Assembly (NCBI GenBank): GCA_907163345.1
Contig: CAJQUN010000223.1
Span: 434,001 to 498,000, forward strand
Source: Haberlea rhodopensis
Lineage: Eukaryota; Streptophyta; Magnoliopsida; Lamiales; Gesneriaceae
DNA length: 64,000 nucleotides
Direction: 5' to 3'
Shown here: in pieces, positions 20,366 through 31,738 of the stretch
How positions within the stretch are numbered: the first letter of the stretch is position 1
How the letters are laid out: each line of letters begins with the position of its first letter
Translations under genes and position numbers: made by a program
The notes under the pieces: model-generated
Told to the model about the DNA's origin: nothing
Database searches by the model: none
Seen by the model: only the letters and a program-made list of their open reading frames with translations

Positions 20366-21937
20366 ACTCCCCCAAACTTAGACTTGATCGTCCTCGAGCA
20401 AGCAATAAGCTCAAAAAGAAAAGTTAAACTCGATACTAAGCAAGAATCATCTTTACAACATACGTAAAAACTCAGAAATCCTATTTACACATCAATAAAA
20501 GTCATTCAACATTTAACAAGAAGCAATTCCTCCTAAGTTAAACAATGCATCGCAACATCGGAACGTGCGTGTGTGCTCTTGTCAAACATGAGTAATGTAC
20601 ATATCTTTAAGATCAAAAAGTGCCATAACAACTCCGAGTCAAGATTACTATGAACTACTCTACAAATTTACTATCCAGCACTTCTCCACTAATGTAATTA
20701 TTCCCTAGACTTGGATCAACAGGACTTTAAAAGCTTATAAGTTTAGGCCTTTTGGTGTCGGTTCCAAAGAAAAGGTAGGATAGAAGCAAAGAAGAGAGTA
20801 TAATAGAATCAGTTCAAAATCTTCTCACATAATCATTGAGCTTCTCTTCACATTTTCTAGCCTTGGCCACTTTGGGTCTTATTTAAATTTTCTTTTCAAG
20901 GCTTTTTTTTTTCTACATCTTTTCTTTTTCTTTGCTTATTCTTTTGTTCATTTCATTTTTTTCACAATGAACTTATCAACATATAACAATTTAATACAAT
21001 GAATGAGATTCATTATACTCCCCTAGGGGTGGGTAAAAATTTTCTTTTAGGCTCAATCCAAGGTAGGTATAATGAGGTTGTCAAGAATGTTGAATGGGGG
21101 TCTAATCATATGCAATGCATATACCATTCTTTTTCAATCAGGCACAAGAGGGGACACTAAGGATTGATGTATAAAAGGTAGGCTTGAAAGGCACAAACGG
21201 TCCAAAGATCGCCTAAATCATCTCCAAGTCAAGTTCCTAATTATAAATTTCGCCTCAAAGTGCTTTCAAATAAATTGTAGAGTTATCTAAGATGCTCAAG
21301 ACTCATCATAGTTAACAAATATTTTCACTTTAATCAATACATACTTCACTCAATCATGACTCAATAAGTGCTCAAATTATTCCTCAGTTTTGACATATGG
21401 TTAACAAAGGATATATACAAACAAGTTAAACATTTTCATGACTCCTATCTAGATGAGGATTAATTTCATCATGTATTATCGTTGCAAATCTAATTCTTCA
21501 TTTCTCAAGACTAACTCACAAAAAGAAAATTTTTTTGTTGGTAATGCTCAAGGATGAATCAGTCTCAAACTCATGCAGTAATGCTAGGAAAAGAAACAAG
21601 ACAAGTAGCAGAATGTGCAAGTACAAGATATATACAAATACTCAAAACCCCCCCCAAACTTAGCATGTGAATTGCCCTCAATGAACAAGAAAAATGAATG
21701 CACAGGCAAAGACACATACCATGACAACGATCGTCACTGATCGTCGTCCTCATCATGCTCCGGAGGGGGAACTGGGTAGTGGTGCTCCTCGGCACACACG
21801 GATTCATGCTACAAAACAAAAGTAAACAAAAGCACAAAATCAATAAAACTAAACTAAAGAAAAAAGAAAAAGAAACAAAGGGAAAAAGAAAGATTTCTTG
21901 ATTTATAGTCCCAAGCTGGACTGTCATCTCCTCTTTG
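20366..21937 (-). other. Athila-A 3' non-coding region with two polypurine tracts
   Basis: The tract TAAGTTTGGGGGAGT (minus strand, 20366-20380) borders the 3' LTR. A second tract of similar sequence, with a longer G run, lies at about 21648-21663. Athila elements often carry an envelope-like ORF here. The only open frame of note (21571-21948) has a very hydrophobic N-terminal stretch, but I cannot tie it to a known envelope. The rest is AT-rich with no recognised gene. Confidence 0.7.
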
Positions 21938-23260
21938 TTAGTCATCAAGATAAACTATAGAGGTAACCGTTTGGACTTCATTGCTCATGTGGTAATGCTT
22001 TAAGCGTTGCCCATTCACTGTAAATGTTCCCCTGCTAGGATCAGTAACTTCAATTGCACCAGAGGGATAGATCTTTGCAATGGTGAATGGCCCGGACCAA
22101 CGAGAGCGTAGTTTGCCTGGGAAGAGTCGCAATCTTGAGTTGAACAAGAGTACAGCATCTCCCACCTTGAATTCCCTTTGTTGTATACGCGAATCATGCC
22201 ACTTCTTAGTTTTCTCTTTGTAAATCTTGGCATTCTCATATGCTTGATTTCGGAATTCTTCCATCTCATTCAATTGTAGAAGACGCTTCTCACCTACAGC
22301 CTGACAGTCAAAGTTCAACCATTTAATAGCCCAATATGCTTTATGTTCAAGTTCAACAGGGAGGTGACATGCCTTACCAAATACCAACTTATAAGGTGAT
22401 GTGCCAATGGGTGTCTTAAAAGCAGTTCTATAAGCCCATAGTGCATCATCTAAGCGTAAGGACCAATCCTTTCGGCTTAGAGTCACTGTCTTTTCTAAGA
22501 TCCTCTTCAACTCTCGATTTGAAACCTCTACTTGCCCACTGGTTTGTGGATGATAAGGCGAAGACACTTTGTGGGTGACACCATATTTACCCAAAAGTTT
22601 TTCAAATTGTTTGTTACGAAAATGGGTGCCACCATCACTAATGATTGCTCGAGGGGTACCAAAACGAGTAAAAAAATTTCTTTTCAAAAATTGTACAACC
22701 ACTCGAGCATCATTAGTGCGCAAAGCTTCCGCCTCTACCCACTTTGACACATAATCTACTGCAACAAGTATGTATTTATTTAAACAAGAGCTTGGGAAAG
22801 GTCCCATGAAATCTATTCCCCACACATCAAAAATTTCACATTCAAGCATATTGATCAATGGTAATTCATTCCTCCTAGAAATATTACCGACCCTCTGACA
22901 TCTATCACATGAAGAGACATACCAGAATGTATCCTTATACAGCGTTGGCCAATAAAATCCAGAAGCAAGTACCTTAGCAGCTGTTTTGGTAGCTCCAAAA
23001 TGCCCACCAGCATCCCCATCATGACATTTCTGCAAAATATCATGTATCTCCTCCTTGGGGACACAACGCCTTATGATATTGTCTGCACAGACTTTAAACA
23101 AGTATGGTTCCTCCCACAAAAGATGTTTAACCTCAGAAAAGAATTTTTTCTTTTGATAAAAAGTAAGATTTTGTGGGAGGATACCACTAACAATATAGTT
23201 TGCATACTGTGCATACCAAGGTAAATAATTGCTCATCAGGGAAATTCTCATTAATCTCAA
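21938..23260 (-). pseudogene. Athila-A integrase
   Basis: The frame contains the zinc-binding region (GGHFGATKTAAKV ... CDRCQRVGN), then the catalytic D in WGIDFMGPFPSS, the second D in AIISDGGTHF and the E in GQVEVSNRELK. It ends with the C-terminal GPFTIAKIYPSGAIEV block and stops TGA-side at 21938. The integrase itself is open over 440 codons. It is cut off from the upstream RNase H by a frameshift near 23225, so it would not be made as part of the polyprotein. Its role would be insertion of the cDNA into the genome. Confidence 0.9.
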
Positions 23261-24607
23261 CTACCTCATTGTCACTTGTATCAGTTATGTTCTCAATTCG
23301 CGATAAATGATCTGCAACCACATTTTCAACACCTTTCTTATCTCTTATCTCTAAGTCAAATTCTTGCAATAATAAAATCCACCTAATTAAGCGTGGTTTG
23401 GCATCTTTCTTTGCAAGTAAATATTTAAGTGCAGCGTGGTCAGTTTACACAATAACTTTAGCAAGACATAGGTAGGAGTGAAACTTATCAAAAGCAAAAA
23501 CTATGGCTAGAAGCTCTTTTTCAGTGGTGGCATAGTTAAGTTGTGCTTCATTCAAAGTGCGACTAGCATAGTAAATTGTATGAAATACCTTGTTCCTCCT
23601 TTGACCTAAGACTGCTCCTACCGTAGTGTCACTGGCGTCACACATTAGTTCAAAAGGTAACTCCCAATCAGGTGCGACCAATACCGGTGCAGTTACCAAT
23701 TTCTCTTTGAGTGTCTCGAACGCCTGCATACAATCAGAATCGAATTCATAAGATGCATCTTTAGTTAACAAATGAGATAAAGGTTTAGAAATTTTTGAAA
23801 AGTCCTTAATGAAACGTCGATAAAATCCTGCATGTCCTAAGAAACTTCGGATTCCTTTCACTGTTGTCGGCGGTGGTAATTGTTGTATCACTTGAATTTT
23901 AGCCCGATCCACTTCAATACCCTTTTCAGATATCTTGTGTCCCAAGACTATTCCTTCTTGGACCATAAAGTGACACTTCTCCCAATTTAGTACAAGATTT
24001 GTCTCTTCACACCTTGCCAACACCAAAGTCCTGTTAGCTAAACATATATCAAAAGAAGAACCAGACACAGAAAAATCATCCATGAATACTTCTAGGAACT
24101 TCTCTATCATGTCATGAAATATGGCCACCATACATCTTTGAAAGGTAGCAGGTGCATTACATAATCCAAATGGCATTCGTCGGAATGCAAATGTGCCATA
24201 AGGACAAGTGAAGGTGGTCTTCTCTTGATCCTCAGGCGTAATAGCAATTTGGTTATATCCCGAATATCCATCTAGAAAGCAATAAAAATCATACCCTGCT
24301 AACCTTTCTACCATCTGATCAATGAAGGGAAGGGGGAAATGGTCTTTACGAGTGGAATCATTTAACCTCCTATAATCAATACACACTCTCCACCCTGTGA
24401 CTGTTCTTGTGGGTATTAACTCATTATTCTTATTAGGGACAACAGTAATACCTCCCTTCTTTGGTACACATTGAATAGGACTTACCCATGAGCTATCAGA
24501 AATAGGATAGATAATACCTGCGTCCATAAGCTTAATCACCTCAGCTTTGACTACCTCTTGCATTTTTGGATTAAGATGACGTTGAGGTTGAACCACGGCC
24601 TTGAATG
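23187..24607 (-). pseudogene. Athila-A reverse transcriptase and RNase H
   Basis: After the Tekay-B insertion the frame continues KAVVQPQRHLNPKMQ and reads RT with WRVCIDYRRLND, MPFGLCNAPATFQRCM and the catalytic FMDD at 24075-24086. RNase H has LMCDASDTTVGAVLG and YATTEKELLAIVFA. A TAA at 23445-23447 stands where a Tyr codon is expected before TDHAALKYLL. Coding resumes beyond it in the same frame, down to ADHLSRIEN and a frameshift near 23225. Confidence 0.9.
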
Positions 24608-26939
24608 TGTGAGACCCCGAGATCTCAAGATACTAATAGGTGCGATTAAGAGAACTAAACATTCATATGAATAAATCAGAGTAATGAGTCATGTTGATAG
24701 TCCTGAGCTTAAGGGGTACAGTAGCGAAAGTTTCAAAAAGGAATTTCACAAATTCCTACAAAATGTGCTACACTATAGTCTTAGTCTACCACATGTAGAA
24801 GCTATATAAAATTTTCTCAACAAGCAGCTAATCCTGTAGCTCTCCTTACAGCTCAGCTTCTCAACCCTGACCCTGGTTCTCAACATCAAAAGCACCTACA
24901 AAGACAACCCTCAACACATGAGCATAACACAATTCATATTCAACATAATATGAGAATAAGGCGTAAATGCACAATCATAAAATACAAATCACTTCATGTA
25001 TTCCCATCGCATTTACAATGCCCATTGGTTGTCCCTGTACCATAATTCATAATATAACACATTATATGAATGTATGGTTTCACAAATGAATGTCATGACA
25101 TTTTCTCTTTTTCTTGAGTCAGTCATCATCAGTTATTTTAATGCTTATTCGCTTTCATAATCTCAAAATAAGCGGTATCTCATCCTCGCTTCTTCATACT
25201 AGCGGTATCTCATCCTCGCTCAGTATGGTATAAACCCGCCTCCATGTGCAAGCGAGCCTCCCCGCTCCCGCTCCACATTTTTAGCGGTAAAGCGTAAGCA
25301 TTAACACCTTAACCGTGATCGCCCTGACTCGTGGAATACATCTCTTTATCCCACATCAAAATATGCAACAACAATGCATAATATGCAACAACAATGCATA
25401 ATAACATGTATCAATTCATAATGCATCACATTGCATTCATCATGTGTCACACAGACACACGTAAATACATGTTACCGTTGGGATGCCCGTACGTCGCTTA
25501 CGTACCTTTCCAAAAAGTAGTGTGTGGTGGGACTCTATCCCCTGCGTTGTGTAGCCGTCTGTGAAGGCTCTACACCAGTGTACAACACAATATTAGATGT
25601 CTCATTACAATCCAATATCAAAATTTAACAAAATATAACAATTTATATTTTTTTTCAACATTCTGGGCCTCTCGATCGATCGGCCCCTCTTCCCGATCGA
25701 TCGAGAAGACGCTTAAAATCAAAACCAAGATTCTGCCTCGCTCGATCGATCGAGATGAAATGTCGATCGATCGAGATGCTCTGTTCGAGAAATACCAACC
25801 CAGAATTTTCGAACACCTATATTTACACCCTTCGATCTAGCATAAAACATACACCAAATGTTTAAACACTCATGCTAGCAAATAGAACACATTCCCCTGA
25901 GTGTATTCATATCAAGATTGCATCCCAAACACAAACCCACATGCATTAAAATCACCCATGAACATCAGTACTCATCCAACATTTTCTGAAAACAGGGCAT
26001 TGTCTTCCTGCCCAGATTTTTTGAGTACACACTTTCAAGCAATGAAATCTACCACATAAGTCATGCAATTTGCTCGAATAAAAATGTCCAGGGTTTCACC
26101 AAACTACCATGCATATTTCATATCGAAGGTTCACTCAAAAACCCTTCTAACATGCATAATACCACCCCTTCAATATCACTCCCAGATCACATATTTCCAG
26201 AAAACAGGGGAAAATATCTACCCAGATTTTCGAACACCTTACTTTACATGCTTAAATCTACCACATAAAACATGTAATGTGCTCAAGGAAAAATACTGGA
26301 AGCTTCATAAAAACATGATAAATGAACATGAATCGAAGGTTTAACAAAACCTAAACTAACATGCCATTTTTCACACCAACAAAGTATGAGTTCAACAACA
26401 TATTTTACAAACCCAGAAATGGTTTCTCACCCCTTTTGGCTCCGATTTTTGCAAGCTTTCCAAGCAAGAAAAATGGTGGATCTCCTCTTGTTTTCCCTTA
26501 CCAGATGTTGGACGAAAAAGTTGGAGAGAATGGAGTGATTTCAGTTATGACAAGGTGGAGTGGGAGATGAGGGAAGAGGTATGGGCAAGCTGCAGCTGGC
26601 AGCAGGGTATGGGTCAAGGGGGGTGGTTTGTGGTGGGTTATGTGATGTGCTATGTTTTGGTCCCGGTATTTCGCACGATGTATTAAAATATCCTCACATG
26701 ATATTTTATAGTATTTTCTCAATAAAAAATACTTCAATTCCCATTTACAATATACTTTACCAAAACGATTAACACACACCCCAAATTAATCATGCCACAA
26801 CCCCAAAATCCCAACATACAACACATGCACCCTCACATGCATCTCCCAATATTATTAATTCAACACAAGAATTAATATCATAATTTTCACAACAATGATT
26901 AATGTCTAAATAACACTTAATCATTTCGGGGATATCACA
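24608..26939 (-). repeat. 3' LTR of Tekay-B
   Basis: It starts TGTGAGACCCCGAG and ends GATATCACA, matching 31739-34071. Contents include AGCGG units (25170-25290), the ACGT motif (25472-25514), the palindrome cluster (25671-25777) and a G-rich stretch near 26610-26640. Confidence 0.96.
25671..25777. repeat. GATCGATC hairpin cluster in Tekay-B 3' LTR
   Basis: Two pairs are present: TCTCGATCGATCGG / CCGATCGATCGAGA with a 9-base loop, and the 38-base cassette at 25740-25777. The latter differs from 20127-20164 in Athila-A at three positions. CTGCCTCGCTCGATCGATCG at 25733-25752 is identical to 20050-20069. The 5' LTR copy is at 32809-32908. Confidence 0.93.
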
Positions 26940-26947
26940 ATACTCCC

Positions 26948-29900
26948 CTACTTATAAGATTTCGCCCTCGAAATCAGTATGCACTTACCCAATGTAAATA
27001 AAACAATACATAAACGCATACCAGAAAACAGCTCTGGGTAGTGCTGCACCATGTGTCGCTCTGTCTCCCACGTGGCCTCCTCGACACCCCTACGATCCCA
27101 CTGAACTTTGACCATAGGAATAACCTTGTTTCTCAGTCTGCGATCTGCCCTATCCAAAATCCTGATAGGTCGCTCCACATAGGAAACATCGGACTCAATC
27201 TGAATCTCAGAAGGCTGTAATACATGTGAAGGATCCGGCTCATACTTCCTCAGCATAGATACATGGAATACATCGTGTATACCAGACAGAGAAGGCGGTG
27301 AAGCTAAACGGTACGCCAGAGTACCAACACGCTGTAAGATCTCATACGGCCCCACGTATCTAGGAGACAACTTCCCCCGCATACCAAACCGTACCACACC
27401 CCTGAAGGGTGAGATCTTCAGAAAAACTCTGTCGCCCAACTGAAATTCCAACGGTCTCCGCCGCTGATTGGCATATGCTGCCTGTCTATCCTGAGCTGCC
27501 TTCATTTTTCGTCTGATAACCTTAACTTTCTCTTCCATTTCCTGAACCAACTCTGGTCCTCCAACCGACTTACGGTCCAAGTCATCCCAACACAAGGGTG
27601 ACCTACAACGCCTACCATAGAGGGCCTCAAAAGGAGCCATCTGTATACTTGCCTGGTAGCTGTTGTTGTAAGAGAACTCCACCAAGGCTATCAAGTCCTG
27701 CCATGATATGTCGAACTCTAGCACACAAGCTCTCAACATATCCTCGAGCGTCTGTATCGTACGCTCGGTCTGTCCGTCCGTCTGAGGGTGATAGGCTGTG
27801 CTCAGCCTCAACTCTGTACCTAGAGCTGTCTGCAAACCCTCCCAGAAGTGAGATGTGAACCGCGGATCTCGATCAGACACTATCGAAACAGGAATCCCGT
27901 GTAGTCTCACTATATCTCTGACATATAACTGCGCCATCCTCAAGTGCGTATATGTCATACAGTAAGGAATGAAATGAGCCACTTTGGTCAATCTGTCCAC
28001 GACTACCCAGATGGCATCAAAACCCGAAACAGTCCTCGGTAAGTGGGTCACGAAATCCATAGACACGTGCTGCCACTTCCACTCGGGTATCTCCAAACTC
28101 CTTAGTTCACCTCCCGGCCTCTGCTTCTCAGCCTTCACCTGCTGACAAATCAAACAGCGCTTGACAAATGAGGTGACATCTTGTTTCATACGCCTCCACC
28201 AGAACTGGCTGCGTAGATCCTTATACATCTTCTTCCCGCCTGGGTGGACACTCATCCTGCTGCAATGAGCTCGCTGTAAAATACCCTGGCGCAACTCGGG
28301 TGTATTTGGAACCACCCATCTGTCGCCAAGTCTCAAAGAACCGTCCCCAGCCACTCTGAATCTCGATGGCTGATCTGAATGGACTACTGACATCCATCTC
28401 TGAATCTCTACATCGGTCCCCTGAGCCTTCCTGATGTGATCATAAATAACAGGCTCAGCTAGCAAGGTCAAAACCTGTACTGGTGAAGAAGATACATCAT
28501 AATCAAATCCCAAATGGCAGTAGGAGCCCAACATAGCTGATAGACACATGGCATCCTCTGCTGTGCTCCTCACCTTCCGACTCAAAGCGTCGGCTGTCAA
28601 ATTCGCTTTCCCGGGATGGTATAGGATTTCACAATCATAATCCTTCAGCAGATCCATCCATCTTCTCTGCCTCATATTCAGCTCAGCCTGTGTAAACAAG
28701 AACTTCAGGCTCTTGTGATCAGTGAAGATGGTGAATGAGGTACCGTATAAGTAGTGTCGCCATATCTTTAAGGCGAAAACTATAGCTGCCAATTCCAGAT
28801 CATGGACTGGATACCTCGTCTCATGTGGCTTCAACTGTCTCGAAGCGTAAGCCACTACATGTCTGTCCTGCATCAGTACGCATCCTAAGCCCTGTAGCGA
28901 TGCGTCGGTATAAAGAACAAATCCTTTGTTCTCCTTGGGAATCACTAGAACTGGTGCAGTAGTCAGTCTGTGTTTCAATTCCCGGAAACTCTGCTCACAA
29001 GCCTCTGACCAACAAAAAGAGACTCCCTTCTGAGTCAGCTGTGTAAGTGGTTTGGCGATCTTTGAGAAACCCTCGACGAAACGTCGATAATAGCCAGCCA
29101 ACCCAAGAAAACTCCGAATCTCACTGACTGAAGTAGGGGTAGACCAATCCATAACTGCCTCTATCTTCCTCGGGTCTACTGATATCCCTTCTCGTGATAT
29201 AATATGGCCCAAGAATGCAACACTGCTCAGCCAAAACTCACACTTGCTGAGTTTGGCGTACAACTGATGATCTCTGAGGATCTGGAGCACTATCCTCAGA
29301 TGATTGGTATGATCCTCCTCACTCCTTGAATAGACGAGGATGTCATCAATGAATACGATCACAAACTGATCGAGGTACTCCTGAAATACTCTGTTCATCA
29401 GGCTCATAAAAACTGCAGGTGCATTTGTTACACCGAAAGGCATCACCAAGAACTCATAGTGTCTGTATCGAGTTCTAAAAGCCGTCTTTTGAACATCACC
29501 AGCTCTAACCCGCACCTGATGATAGCCTGACCTCAAGTCTATCTTAGAGTACACCTCTGTACCCTGAAGCTGGTCGAACAGATCATCAATCCTCGGAAGT
29601 GGATATCTGTTCTTCACTGTGGCCTTGTTCAGTTGCCTGTAGTCAATGCACAGACGCATTGATCCATCCTTCTTTTTCACGAACAAGACTGGTGCGCCCC
29701 AAGGTGATACACTAGGGCGAATGTATCCCTTGTCAAGGAGCTCCTGTAACTGTACCTTTAGCTCCCTCAGCTCTGCCGGTGCCATCCTGTATGGGGCACG
29801 AGAAATAGCTGATGTCCCCGGCAGCAGCTCAATAGCAAACTCTACATCCCTGACAGGCGGAAATCCCGGAATCTCATCTGGGAACACATCAATAAACTCC

Positions 29901-30478
29901 GCTACAACCGGAATGTCCTCAGCTCTCACTTCTTTTTCCTCAGATACATCCACAGCATAAATGATGTAACCTGTGTGGCCGCGTTCCAATAACCGCGACA
30001 TCTTAACTGCTGATATCACTGGAATCCTTGGACGAGAGCCGTCCCCATAAAAAGTCCACTGGGACCCCTGATCAGACAGAAAACGTACAATCCTCTGCCG
30101 GCAGTCTACCACAGCTCGGTATCTGCTCAACACATCAATGCCGATAATACAGTCAAAGTCTGCCATTTCTAACTGAATCAGATCAGCCCTCAGATCATTG
30201 CCCTCAAAATAAATGAGGCAATCAGACAACAGCCGATCCGCAATCACATGTTTCCCCGTGGGTGTCGAGACCATGAGAGGCGTGGGTAACAGAGACGAGC
30301 ACAAGTGGTGTCTCTCCACAAAAGCAACAGACACAAAAGAATGAGAAGCACCTGTATCTACCAAAATAAATGCAGGGTACGTAAATAAATGACACGTACC
30401 AGCAATGACCTCCTCTGGGGCTGCCTCAGCATGCTCCCTAGTCAGTGCATACACCTGACCCTGCGGTGGTACTGTCGC
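26948..30478 (-). CDS. Tekay-B pol: protease, RT, RNase H, integrase, chromodomain
   Basis: The frame is open from the gag stop to 26948. In order it shows VYALTREHAEAAPEE, the protease ILVDTGASHSFVS, RT with CIDYRQLNK and catalytic FIDDILVYS, RNase H (VLYTDASLQGLGC; TDHKSLKFLF), integrase zinc region HPGGKKMYKDL and CLICQQ, the D,D,E core (SMDFVTHLP; VSDRDPRFTS; YHPQTDGQTERT), GPYEILQRVG, and a chromodomain (SYVERPIRILDRADRRL ... VEEATWETERHM). The first ATG in frame is at 30454, but in related elements gag and pol are one frame, so this part would need readthrough of the TAG at 30479-30481 or another copy. It is the best preserved pol in the window. Confidence 0.92.
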   Translation of the reverse strand, partial: ATVPPQGQVYALTREHAEAAPEEVIAGTCHLFTYPAFILVDTGASHSFVSVAFVERHHLCSSLLPTPLMVSTPTGKHVIADRLLSDCLIYFEGNDLRADLIQLEMADFDCIIGIDVLSRYRAVVDCRQRIVRFLSDQGSQWTFYGDGSRPRIPVISAVKMSRLLERGHTGYIIYAVDVSEEKEVRAEDIPVVAEFIDVFPDEIPGFPPVRDVEFAIELLPGTSAISRAPYRMAPAELRELKVQLQELLDKGYIRPSVSPWGAPVLFVKKKDGSMRLCIDYRQLNKATVKNRYPLPRIDDLFDQLQGTEVYSKIDLRSGYHQVRVRAGDVQKTAFRTRYRHYEFLVMPFGVTNAPAVFMSLMNRVFQEYLDQFVIVFIDDILVYSRSEEDHTNHLRIVLQILRDHQLYAKLSKCEFWLSSVAFLGHIISREGISVDPRKIEAVMDWSTPTSVSEIRSFLGLAGYYRRFVEGFSKIAKPLTQLTQKGVSFCWSEACEQSFRELKHRLTTAPVLVIPKENKGFVLYTDASLQGLGCVLMQDRHVVAYASRQLKPHETRYPVHDLELAAIVFALKIWRHYLYGTSFTIFTDHKSLKFLFTQAELNMRQRRWMDLLKDYDCEILYHPGKANLTADALSRKVRSTAEDAMCLSAMLGSYCHLGFDYDVSSSPVQVLTLLAEPVIYDHIRKAQGTDVEIQRWMSVVHSDQPSRFRVAGDGSLRLGDRWVVPNTPELRQGILQRAHCSRMSVHPGGKKMYKDLRSQFWWRRMKQDVTSFVKRCLICQQVKAEKQRPGGELRSLEIPEWKWQHVSMDFVTHLPRTVSGFDAIWVVVDRLTKVAHFIPYCMTYTHLRMAQLYVRDIVRLHGIPVSIVSDRDPRFTSHFWEGLQTALGTELRLSTAYHPQTDGQTERTIQTLEDMLRACVLEFDISWQDLIALVEFSYNNSYQASIQMAPFEALYGRRCRSPLCWDDLDRKSVGGPELVQEMEEKVKVIRRKMKAAQDRQAAYANQRRRPLEFQLGDRVFLKISPFRGVVRFGMRGKLSPRYVGPYEILQRVGTLAYRLASPPSLSGIHDVFHVSMLRKYEPDPSHVLQPSEIQIESDVSYVERPIRILDRADRRLRNKVIPMVKVQWDRRGVEEATWETERHMVQHYPELFSGMRLCIVLFTLGKCILISRAKSYK

Positions 30479-31519
30479 CTAACCTCCCTGCGGTCTAGGC
30501 GCAAACTGCTGTCTCGGCGGTGCCCTCCCAGCATCAAATCTTGGCCTATTCGGCCCGGAGTCTGCCTGACTTGCCCGATTGGGGCAGTTCCTAGCTATGT
30601 GGCCCACCTTGCCACAAACATAACAGCCTCGGCAGTCACGTGACAAGTGAAATCCTCCACAACGGTCACACCTGTCCCCTCCTGACTTACTCCCTTGTGT
30701 AGGTCCTCGACTACTCTGCTTCTGACCTTGAGATTTCTTTCCACTAAATCTGGAAGATGATGAGGCTCCACGGTTCTTGAACTGATCCCCTCGTGGCCTC
30801 AAACTATCAGCAACAGATCTCTGTGATGGTACTGAAGGGGGTACAACATCCTTGTATGCTCCCACTGCAATCTCTGCTAACTCTGCCCGTGTCAGGGCGT
30901 CATCAAAAGAGCTAGGGTTGTTGGAGACAACCCGGTCAAATAGTTCTGGCCTCAGTCCCTTCAGGAAATGCCTCATCTTGGCATGGCTGCTCACAGCGAT
31001 ATGGGGAACATACCTTAACAGCGAGGAATACTGCAAGGCAAAGTCTGAAACTGACATGTTGCCCTGCTTCAAATTCGTGAACTCGTCCTCCTTCACTTGT
31101 CTGGCAGCAGCAGAAAAATACCGGTTAAGGAACCGGGTCCTGAATACAGTCCAGTCTACTATCATGCCCTGAGCTTTCAGCTCCATCACCGTGGTCTTCC
31201 ACCACATAGAAGGCTTCTTCGCCATCTGAAACTCGGCTAACCTCAACCATGCGGAACGTGCACAAGGCGCAGTCACAAGTATCTGCTCTATCCGTTCTAG
31301 CCATTCTTCGGCCCCTTCTCCAGACTCGGTCCCCTCAAACATGGGTGGACGGAAATTCAGAAACTGTGTTAAACTGAGCTCCCCAGGTAATAATATCTGT
31401 GCACTGGGCTCCACACCTACAGCAGGTGGTGGTAAAGGATTCGGCTGAGCAATACTGGCATTCCTACTGTCCATATCCCCTACCTCTTCATTGAGGTTCT
31501 CCGGATTAATCTCAGCCAT
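30479..31519 (-). CDS. Tekay-B gag
   Basis: I chose the ATG at 31519 (MAEINPENLNEEV) because Tekay-A and Tekay-C start at the same point; an upstream ATG at 31531 would add four residues. The capsid (about residues 60-230, VFRTRFLNRYFSAAARQ, LLRYVPHIAVSS) is followed by a basic S/R/K-rich linker and the knuckle CYVCGKVGHIARNC, preceded by a second C/H cluster CDRCGGFHLSRDC. It ends at TAG 30479-30481 after PRPQGG. Tekay-A and Tekay-C have CAG here and read on into protease. Confidence 0.9.
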   Translation of the reverse strand: MAEINPENLNEEVGDMDSRNASIAQPNPLPPPAVGVEPSAQILLPGELSLTQFLNFRPPMFEGTESGEGAEEWLERIEQILVTAPCARSAWLRLAEFQMAKKPSMWWKTTVMELKAQGMIVDWTVFRTRFLNRYFSAAARQVKEDEFTNLKQGNMSVSDFALQYSSLLRYVPHIAVSSHAKMRHFLKGLRPELFDRVVSNNPSSFDDALTRAELAEIAVGAYKDVVPPSVPSQRSVADSLRPRGDQFKNRGASSSSRFSGKKSQGQKQSSRGPTQGSKSGGDRCDRCGGFHLSRDCRGCYVCGKVGHIARNCPNRASQADSGPNRPRFDAGRAPPRQQFAPRPQGG

Positions 31520-31721
31520 GCTGTAACACAAGAGTTAACAACAATACCAAAAGCAGTTCATAATATAAGCCGTTAGATAACAAGAGTATCATATTCAAAA
31601 GCATGTTAGTATATCACTTATACAACAATATGCATCACATGCATAACATGCCCAACAATGAGTACCTAGCCAACTTGTCTCTAAAGGCTACCCTTCACTC
31701 TTCCCTGGTTATCTAACCACT

Positions 31722-31733
31722 GCTCTGATACCA
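31722..31733 (-). other. Primer-binding site (tRNA-iMet) of Tekay-B
   Basis: TGGTATCAGAGC on the minus strand lies five bases inside the 5' LTR end. Confidence 0.9.
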
Positions 31734-31738
31734 CTAAA

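Noticed and set aside
26361..26772. Several 69-93 residue ORFs that recur at 33493-33904
   Set aside because: They are the same LTR sequence in the two Tekay-B LTRs, with no protein-like features and no match to known domains.
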